NCBI RefSeq assembly: GCF_001426885.1
Contig: NZ_LMFP01000003.1
Span: forward strand, 62,001 to 126,000
Reading direction: 5' to 3'
Source of the DNA: Pelomonas sp. Root1444
GTDB taxonomy: Bacteria > Pseudomonadota > Gammaproteobacteria > Burkholderiales > Burkholderiaceae_C
DNA length: 64,000 nucleotides
Part shown: positions 58,619 through 64,000 of the stretch, piece after piece
Position numbering within the stretch: the stretch's first letter is position 1
Layout: each line of letters begins with the position of its first letter
The notes under the pieces: model-generated
What the model was told of the DNA's origin: nothing
Databases searched by the model: none
Seen by the model: the letters and a program-made list of their open reading frames with translations, nothing else
Program-made: the position numbers and the translations under genes

Positions 58619-60247
58619 TCAGCTGCCATCGTCTTTCCGGTCCGCATCGGCAAGCAGCGTTTCAATGACTTCCACTGTCACCGGTTTGATCAGGTGGCCA
58701 TCGAAGCCGCTGCCGAGCGCGCGGCGGCGATCTTCCTCGCTCCCGTAGCCCGTAAGTGCGATCATTCGCGCGCCCGTCCCGAAGCGCCTGCGCCATTCGC
58801 GCGCGGTTTCATAGCCGTCCATGCCCGGCAAGCCGATGTCGAGAAAGACGAGATCGGGTGAGTTGCCGTCGGCCAGGTGAAGCGCCTGCGCGCCGTCGTG
58901 CGCGACGCTCACCTCGGCGCCCATCATGCGCAGCAAATCGGCAAGCGATTCAGCTGCATCGACGTTGTCATCCACGACGAGAACATGCAGCGACACGGCG
59001 GATCGCTGCGCTTCCGCCTGTGGCTCAGTTCGCGATGCCAGCTCAGATTCCACCAGCGGCAGGCTGACGATGAACTCGCTGCCATGTCCAGGTCCATCGC
59101 TTTGCGCCTGTACCTGGCCTCCGTGGAGTTCCACAAGGGTGCGCACCAGCGTCAGGCCGATCCCGAGCCCACCCGGGGCTCTGTCGAGGGACCCGGGGAC
59201 TTGCCTGAACATCTCGAAGATGTCCTTGAGCATCTCGTGAGGTATTCCAACACCGTTGTCGCGAATGCTGACATGCACGACACCTTCCGCCCGTGACGCC
59301 TCGATGGCGATCCGGCCGCCGGGCTCCGTGTACTTGGCGGCGTTGTTCAGCAGGTTCGAAAACACCTGCACGAGGCGTACTCGGTCCCCGCTCACGTGAA
59401 ACCCTGTTGGGCGCGCATCGCGCTCTACTGAATGGTGCCTGCTAACCACCAGCGGCCGCGTTGCCTCGATTGCGGCTGCCAGCACCTCGTCGAGCGGCAG
59501 CACCTCGCGTCGAAGCTCGATCAGCCCGCGGCTGACACGCGAGACGTCCAGTAGATCGTCCACGAGGTGGGTGAGCTGCTGCATCTGCCGGTTCATGATC
59601 TGAAGCTGCCGATCCCGCCGGACAACGTCGCCCGGCGGCAACCGTCCCAGGATGTCGATGCCGGTGAGCACGGGCGCCATGGGGTTCCGCAGCTCGTGCG
59701 CGAGCATGGCCAGAAATTCGTCCTTGTGCTGGTGTTCGATGCGAAGTTGTCGGTTCAGCTCGGCTGCCGCCGCCCGGGCGGCATCCAGCGCCGCGGCAAG
59801 TTGGTGCGCGCGCATCGCGGCCTGTCTCGCCTCAGCCGCTTCTGCGACGCCGATACGCAGGCCCTGCTGCGCGTGCAAGACTTCGGTGAGCAGCGGTAGC
59901 GCCTCCTGAAGCTGCATCGGAAAGTCGGGGGCACGAAGCTCGCCAAGCAGTACGAAGGCGCAGCCGTCCAGCGTCACCGCGCGGACGGCCCAGCGGTCGC
60001 CGAGCACCTCCACCTCGTCGGTCACGTCGGCCTCGTGCGCCAGGCGCTGCAGCAGCTCACGCCACGACGGCCCCGCCACGAGCGTCTTCGGCATGCCAGG
60101 CGCCGGCAGCATCACGTTCAGCGCCGGGTCCCGTACGAAAAGAAGCAGGTGCGCAGCGCCTACGGCTTTGGCGAGCGCCTGCGCGGCTCGATCGCGGCCG
60201 GCCTCCCGGGCCAGCGCGTCGATCAGCGGCCGCAGCGGCTGCGGCAC
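58619..60247 (-). CDS. Hybrid histidine kinase coupled to a FIST sensor gene
   Basis: 542 residues from GTG 60247, taken because the upstream FIST gene stops at 60252; an earlier start would lie in that gene. The N-terminal ~165 residues have no recognised domain (LLLFVRDPALNVMLPAPGMP) and are probably a GAF-like fold. A coiled linker leads to HisKA (MLAHELRNPMAPVLTGIDIL, His near 184), HATPase (SIRDNGVGIPHEMLKDIFEM; GLGIGLTLVRTLVELHGG) and a C-terminal receiver (HVLVVDDNVDAAESL; VFLDIGLPGMDGYETAREW). It has no membrane segments. It works presumably downstream of the FIST protein. Confidence 0.88.
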   Translation of the reverse strand: MPQPLRPLIDALAREAGRDRAAQALAKAVGAAHLLLFVRDPALNVMLPAPGMPKTLVAGPSWRELLQRLAHEADVTDEVEVLGDRWAVRAVTLDGCAFVLLGELRAPDFPMQLQEALPLLTEVLHAQQGLRIGVAEAAEARQAAMRAHQLAAALDAARAAAAELNRQLRIEHQHKDEFLAMLAHELRNPMAPVLTGIDILGRLPPGDVVRRDRQLQIMNRQMQQLTHLVDDLLDVSRVSRGLIELRREVLPLDEVLAAAIEATRPLVVSRHHSVERDARPTGFHVSGDRVRLVQVFSNLLNNAAKYTEPGGRIAIEASRAEGVVHVSIRDNGVGIPHEMLKDIFEMFRQVPGSLDRAPGGLGIGLTLVRTLVELHGGQVQAQSDGPGHGSEFIVSLPLVESELASRTEPQAEAQRSAVSLHVLVVDDNVDAAESLADLLRMMGAEVSVAHDGAQALHLADGNSPDLVFLDIGLPGMDGYETAREWRRRFGTGARMIALTGYGSEEDRRRALGSGFDGHLIKPVTVEVIETLLADADRKDDGS

Positions 60248-60251
60248 GGGC

Positions 60252-61418
60252 TCATTCCGGCAGGACGCACACGACGGCGGTGCAGTTGTGGAAACCGCTG
60301 AACTGCCCCTCCGCCCGAGCGATTTGCCCGTAGGTATTGCAGCCGACAAAGCCCGCTGGTGTCAGCAGCTTTGAACAGGTCGCCAATTCGTCTTCGAAGG
60401 CCCGACCGAGGCGCAGGCGTGTGGCCACGCAGTCGAAGACGAAAGCAGCCGCCGGTTTGTGACCGGAGAGCCCACGCAGCGCAGACTCTGTGGCCTGACG
60501 CGCCGCCTGGACAGCCGATGCGGCACTGGTCGTCATGAAGTGGACGATGGCGCCTTCGGGGATGGCCGCTGCGCAGTGGATAGAGCCGTCCTCGCCGATG
60601 GCCAGCGGCACCCTCAACCGGAAACCTTCGGCGGAGCGGATGCCCAACACGTTGTGCAAGAAGAACGGCATGGGTTCTACCGTGTCGAAACCCTGGCTGG
60701 TTGCTCGGGCGTATTCCTTGACAACTTCCAGGGCAGGGGCGCCGTTCAACCCGATCAGCCGCGTGCCGTCGGCCTCGGTCACGCGCATGCCTTCGCCTGC
60801 AGGCTCCCACCCATGCGACACGCCGATGCCGATGGGTTTGGTGGAAAGGATTTCCAGCGTGGACACGGCGTTGCTGTAGGAGCGCGTGCCCGCAAAAACG
60901 TGAGTGGTATTGAAGCGGCCGTCATCGCCGGCGCCGCCCCCAAAGAAGCGGTAGTCGCCGCCAGTACGCATCGTGAGCTCTTCGACGAGCGCATCGGTAT
61001 GCCCTGCCAAGGCGTCCGTCATCACCAATGCATTGCGATGCACGTCCGAGCCCTTCACAAGGCCTCGGAAGCCTTCGACCGCTTGTCGCGCTGCTTCGGC
61101 GGTGTCCTGTGTCACTCCTCGCCCAAGGCCGACCGTGAATTTCATGTCGCTGCTGCGGATGCCGAGTGCGGATACCTGTCCCTCGCCGCGCCCTTGATGG
61201 GTGAACTCCCCTGCGGAGGATGAGCCCGCAATCACCTGGGTGCCTGCCTCTCGTGACAGCGCATCCAGCACCAGGTCGTAGTCGTGCTCTGCCGAGGCAA
61301 AAACCACCACCGCGTCCGCTGGTTGCCCCGCGAAGCGTTCACGCAGGCTTCTGCCCAGTTCGACGCCAGCAGCATGGCTGTCGCGGATAGCGCTGAGGGC
61401 AATATGTGTTTCTGTCAT
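60252..61418 (-). CDS. FIST-domain (FIST_N/FIST_C) sensory protein
   Basis: 388 residues. N-terminal FIST domain (ADAVVVFASAEHDYDLVLDAL; QVIAGSSSAGEFTHQGRG; GVTQDTAEAARQAVEGFRGL) and FIST_C (KEYARATSQGFDTVEPMPFF; PEGAIVHFMTTSAAS; FVGCNTYGQIARAEG). Family members are proposed to bind small ligands such as amino acids. The stop (60252-60254) lies just before the kinase start, so the two are translationally linked. No signal peptide, so it acts in the cytoplasm. Confidence 0.88.
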   Translation of the reverse strand: MTETHIALSAIRDSHAAGVELGRSLRERFAGQPADAVVVFASAEHDYDLVLDALSREAGTQVIAGSSSAGEFTHQGRGEGQVSALGIRSSDMKFTVGLGRGVTQDTAEAARQAVEGFRGLVKGSDVHRNALVMTDALAGHTDALVEELTMRTGGDYRFFGGGAGDDGRFNTTHVFAGTRSYSNAVSTLEILSTKPIGIGVSHGWEPAGEGMRVTEADGTRLIGLNGAPALEVVKEYARATSQGFDTVEPMPFFLHNVLGIRSAEGFRLRVPLAIGEDGSIHCAAAIPEGAIVHFMTTSAASAVQAARQATESALRGLSGHKPAAAFVFDCVATRLRLGRAFEDELATCSKLLTPAGFVGCNTYGQIARAEGQFSGFHNCTAVVCVLPE

Positions 61419-61715
61419 ACGGATTCCACTATGGCCGGCGAGTTTGTGTTCGGCATGTCGTATGCGGCGTAGGACGTGAGCGGGTTTACCCGAAACGGGA
61501 CACCTGCGAACGACCGCAGGTGGCCGGCAGCGTGCGTCCGCTTCCTATGCTGTCGCGGACGCCCGACGCGGCAACCGTACTGACCGAACGACTGCTTTGT
61601 GAATATTCCCCGAGCTCAGGCTCGCGGCCAAGAACGTCATCCAAAGCCGGCCACTTCGGGCACCCAAAACGGTACCGCTAGACTGACCCGCGCATAAGAA
61701 GGGCCAAGACCCACC
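61419..61715. other. Divergent intergenic region
   Basis: About 297 bp between the FIST gene (minus) and the secreted-protein gene (plus). It should carry both promoters but no clear hexamer pair, operator or hairpin was recognised. Confidence 0.4.
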
Positions 61716-62450
61716 ATGTACCTGCGCATCGCCACCGTACTGCTCACTCCTGCCTTCGCGCTAGCGCAGGTCCAGCCTCCCGACGTGCTGGAGCAGGCCT
61801 TGGTGAGCACCTTCAAGCGCGACAACGGCAACCTCGTGTGTCTTTCCACCCAGGGCACGCTCCAGAACCTGCGCGACGCCATGCAGCCTTACGTAAAGGG
61901 CGTGGACATCGCAAGCCCAGAGTCCTACCGCACCCTGGTGCTGGCCACTTACCTTGCTTTCCCCTGCCCGTTCTCGCCTAGGCGTTCCGAGCTCAGGCCG
62001 GCTCTGGCAGCTGACGTCATCGGCAGCTGGGTCTTTCCCGACGGATCTCTGAAGCTGCGTCACGGCCCGAAGTCTCCCGCGTGGCGCGCCGTGCCCGGCG
62101 TGGCGCCCATCAAGTGCGAGGGCGTGGCCTTCCACGAGGGTGGCGAATACCGCGTCACCCAGATTCGCGGCTCCGACGCCACCTGCCCCACTTTGGCGAG
62201 CATGGATGCCATGCGCGCGGTCGCGCCCCGTGTGCAGTCATGGTCACTGATGCAGAACGGCCGCATCCGCATCGACCGTACCGACGTGCCCGATGCGTTT
62301 GAGGAATGGGACGTGTTCGCCGTGCTGACGCCCTTCGAGTTCTTCGGCGTCAAGTTTGCCGTGGGAGATCTGGCCGCCTACCAGCGCAAGGGGCGTGGCA
62401 ACGACATCAATGCGGCGCAGTCGTTCAGGCATCTGCAGCGGCTGAATTGA
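61716..62450 (+). CDS. Secreted/periplasmic protein of unknown function
   Basis: 244 residues. Short signal peptide (MYLRIATVLLTPAFALAQ, cleavage after AFALA). The mature part has no recognised domain; it contains LRDAMQPYVKGVDIASPESY, WVFPDGSLKLRHGPKSPAWR and a C-terminal EEWDVFAVLTPFEFFGVKFA. Four Cys residues (NLVCLST, FPCPFS, IKCEGVA, ATCPTL) suggest disulfides. No operon neighbour in the same direction; the following ParDE pair is opposite. Confidence 0.75.
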   Translation: MYLRIATVLLTPAFALAQVQPPDVLEQALVSTFKRDNGNLVCLSTQGTLQNLRDAMQPYVKGVDIASPESYRTLVLATYLAFPCPFSPRRSELRPALAADVIGSWVFPDGSLKLRHGPKSPAWRAVPGVAPIKCEGVAFHEGGEYRVTQIRGSDATCPTLASMDAMRAVAPRVQSWSLMQNGRIRIDRTDVPDAFEEWDVFAVLTPFEFFGVKFAVGDLAAYQRKGRGNDINAAQSFRHLQRLN

Positions 62451-62666
62451 GCGATGAATGATCGCTTCAGGACGGCGAATCAGTCGAGGTCGAAGTCTGC
62501 ATTGGGCACACTGCTGGCAGCCCACTCAACAGAGCGATGGGCGGCAATCGCTGCAAAAACCGAGCGTCAGCCCTGAAGATTTACTTCAGCTTTGGGCATG
62601 GGGAACAAGCATCGCCGACACGAGCCGTTGCCTCGCAGCGTCGGCCGGCCGGCCCAGTGCCCGATT

Positions 62667-62993
62667 TCAGTGGCGGTAGTCTTCTTCGCGCTGGTGTCGA
62701 ACAGCACCCACGACCACGTCGTTGCCGACAATTTCGAACAGCACAACATAGCCCGCGCCGCCAAACGGCACGACCAATTCACGCGAGCGGCCATTCCCCA
62801 GCTCCGCCTTCCGGCAGGTGAAAGGCGACCAGGACAGCAGACGCATCCCCTCGCTGATCGCGTCGAGCGCGCGTTGAGGCGTCGTCCAATCCGGCGTTTC
62901 ACTTGCGAGCTCACGTTCGATGGCGAAGTCCTCTAGGCGATGAAGGTCCGCAACCGCCTCGTCGAGCAGCGTGACGCTGTAGACCGGCTTCAC
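62667..62993 (-). CDS. parE: ParE/RelE-superfamily toxin (pair 2)
   Basis: 108 residues. MKPVYSVTLLDEAVADLHRL at the start, then SPFTCRKAELGNGRSRELVV, PFGGAGYVVLFEI and VRHQREEDYRH. The overall plan matches the toxin at 28681-28998 but identity is moderate, so the two are paralogs within the window. ParE toxins inhibit gyrase. It overlaps the antitoxin stop by 4 bp (ATGA). Confidence 0.85.
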   Translation of the reverse strand: MKPVYSVTLLDEAVADLHRLEDFAIERELASETPDWTTPQRALDAISEGMRLLSWSPFTCRKAELGNGRSRELVVPFGGAGYVVLFEIVGNDVVVGAVRHQREEDYRH

Positions 62994-63274
62994 CGGCCGG
63001 TGCGTTCTCCTGCTCGACGTTTCGCGTCGTCAAGGCGCCCCTGCAAACCGGCCATGACCTCATCGACCGTACGGCCGCCGCCTTCTTGCTTCCAACGCTC
63101 GATCGCCGCCTCACCGCGGTTGACGAACTCCGCCTGCACGCGGCGCCAGGCTGCGGCGGCAATGACCGCCTGCTCGATGAACTGGGTGAGCGACTCGCCC
63201 TCCCGCAAGACGGCTTCCACTTCGGCCCGAACTTCGGGCTCGACGCGGATGGGTGGAAAGGTGGCGGAGCGCAT
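62990..63274 (-). CDS. parD: ParD/YlcI-like antitoxin (pair 2)
   Basis: 94 residues from ATG 63274. RSATFPPIRVEPEVRAEVEA and LREGESLTQFIEQAVIAAAA form a ribbon-helix-helix similar to the antitoxin at 28995. The C-terminal portion (FVNRGEAAIERWKQEGGGRT) would bind the toxin. The -10-like box TATACA (63282-63287, minus strand) ends only 7 bp before the ATG, so the transcript is leaderless or nearly so. Confidence 0.82.
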   Translation of the reverse strand: MRSATFPPIRVEPEVRAEVEAVLREGESLTQFIEQAVIAAAAWRRVQAEFVNRGEAAIERWKQEGGGRTVDEVMAGLQGRLDDAKRRAGERTGR

Positions 63275-63281
63275 GCTCAAA

Positions 63282-63308
63282 TGTATAGCAAACGTGCTAC
63301 GCCGACAA
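63282..63308 (-). promoter_or_regulatory. Promoter/operator of ParDE pair 2
   Basis: On the minus strand: -35 TTGTCG (63303-63308), 15-bp spacer, -10 TATACA (63282-63287). The inverted repeat TAGCA-AACG-TGCTA (63286-63299) overlaps the -10, placed to let the ParD-like protein repress its own operon. Confidence 0.5.
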
Positions 63309-63532
63309 TCCGCATCCAAACTGCCGATGCGCGACTTCTATCGATTCGGACGGCCCGGACACAGGAGCAACGCGTGCAAGAGCTCGCGCTCCACAAGCCT
63401 CGCGTCGCGAGACGAGCGCCCGGCGAGAGCCAACAAGCATCTCGTCGACAGCAAGGGTGCCCCAACATCTCCAAGCGTCACGGCTCCACCGATACTTCGT
63501 CCACCCGACCAAGCAGCTGCGTGGATTTCCCC

Positions 63533-63835
63533 ATGATGACTCCTGAAGAACGCGAGCGCGCCATCGCCCTGATGCAGCAGGCCTCGAACACCTTCTACCG
63601 CTCCGCGACGACCATCGGCAACCATCCCTTCATCGAGTTCGCCGGCCTGATGAATGAGTACATCAACGCCTGCCGGTCCGCCCATGCGCAAGGCATCGAC
63701 TTCAGCGAATGCAACCGCCACTCCGGCCTGGCCCTGCCCCTGCATCCGGTGATGTCCGACTACCTGAACGAAAAGCTCGAGTGCATCTTTGCCGGGTCAA
63801 AGATCCTTGATGCCTCCGCGGCAAGCAGCCGATAA
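63533..63835 (+). CDS. Small hypothetical protein
   Basis: 100 residues from ATG 63533 (the next codon is also ATG). MMTPEERERAIALMQQASNT opens a helical sequence with two Cys (INACRSAHAQ, FSECNRHSG) and conserved-looking HPFIEFAGLMNEYI. A weak GGA lies 7-8 bp upstream. No family was recognised. The strand is opposite to the adjacent ParDE pair. Confidence 0.65.
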   Translation: MMTPEERERAIALMQQASNTFYRSATTIGNHPFIEFAGLMNEYINACRSAHAQGIDFSECNRHSGLALPLHPVMSDYLNEKLECIFAGSKILDASAASSR

Positions 63836-63842
63836 ATCGAGA

Positions 63843-64000
63843 TCACGTCTGGTCAGTGTTCGAGTTGGTGTCCGGCGCTACCGGGGGCAACGCGAGTGGG
63901 CTCTCATCGGCTTGCGAAGATTCGATCACAAACTTCATCGTGACGTCCCCAGCCCATATGCGTGCCAGGTCCACGATGCTGTCTTTGCCTCCGAGCTTGT
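63843..64000 (-). CDS. C-terminal end of an unknown protein, cut by the window edge
   Basis: The minus-strand frame is open from the window end to a TGA at 63843-63845, giving about 52 residues: GKDSIVDLARIWAGDVTMKF, then SSQADESPLALPPVAPD. The end is acidic and Pro-rich. No start is visible inside the window, so the protein continues beyond it; no identification is possible. Confidence 0.55.
   Translation of the reverse strand, partial: KLGGKDSIVDLARIWAGDVTMKFVIESSQADESPLALPPVAPDTNSNTDQT

Noticed and set aside
1-64000. CRISPR array, rRNA operon, riboswitch
   Set aside because: No regularly spaced 25-40 bp repeats, no rRNA-like sequence and no recognisable riboswitch core were seen on reading both strands.

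Overview
The window is high-GC DNA with Burkholderiales character (for example a Rubrivivax, Roseateles or Leptothrix relative). The clues are PEP-CTERM surface proteins, FIST and CHASE2 sensors, many hybrid histidine kinases and DUF1173/LPD7 conjugation genes. No rRNA gene or integrase lies in the window, so the host cannot be named more closely.

1-10.6 kb is one end of a conjugative element (ICE or plasmid). It holds virB8 (cut by the edge), virB9, virB10, virB11 and virD4, overlapping or closely spaced, then an OmpA-type lipoprotein, an LPD7-domain protein and a DUF1173 protein. A convergent MobC-like/relaxase pair follows. Just beyond, at 10923-10998, is a 76-nt tRNA-Arg(CCG)-like sequence with a clean 3' half and a degenerate 5' half, which may mark an attachment site.

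11-20.4 kb is a mosaic of accessory cargo. It contains an orphan TniQ gene and two 20-21 bp near-identical direct repeats (12650 and 17277). These flank a 4.6 kb block of membrane proteins and a lipoprotein. Next come an Xre/ADP-ribosyltransferase-like pair that looks like a toxin-antitoxin module, a possible PD-(D/E)XK protein, and decayed IS66 and GNAT genes. 20.4-25.9 kb carries two large hybrid histidine kinases and a PilZ protein. The second kinase has lost its 5' end at the junction with the next module.

26-39 kb is a plasmid/ICE maintenance module. It contains stbABC behind an array of about four 32-bp-spaced direct repeats, a ParDE pair, DUF932, SSB, a broken SRAP gene, a NYN-OST-HTH protein, a UvrD-like helicase, a DUF72 protein and several small genes. 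Two LexA-box-like operators (34338 and 37088) suggest that part of this module answers DNA damage. A pair of small paralogous genes is linked to duplicated G-rich intergenic repeats. An IS3 fragment at 38.95-39.3 kb marks another junction.

39.6-62.5 kb looks chromosomal. It has a PEP-CTERM protein and its remnant neighbour, a 1417-aa OmpA/beta-barrel protein coupled to a 2642-aa DUF11/SdrD-B-repeat surface protein, and aquaporin Z. It also has a compact response regulator/LysM-FecR/CHASE2-kinase operon, a FIST sensor/hybrid kinase pair and a secreted protein of unknown role. A second ParDE pair, a small gene and the tail of an unknown gene close the window.
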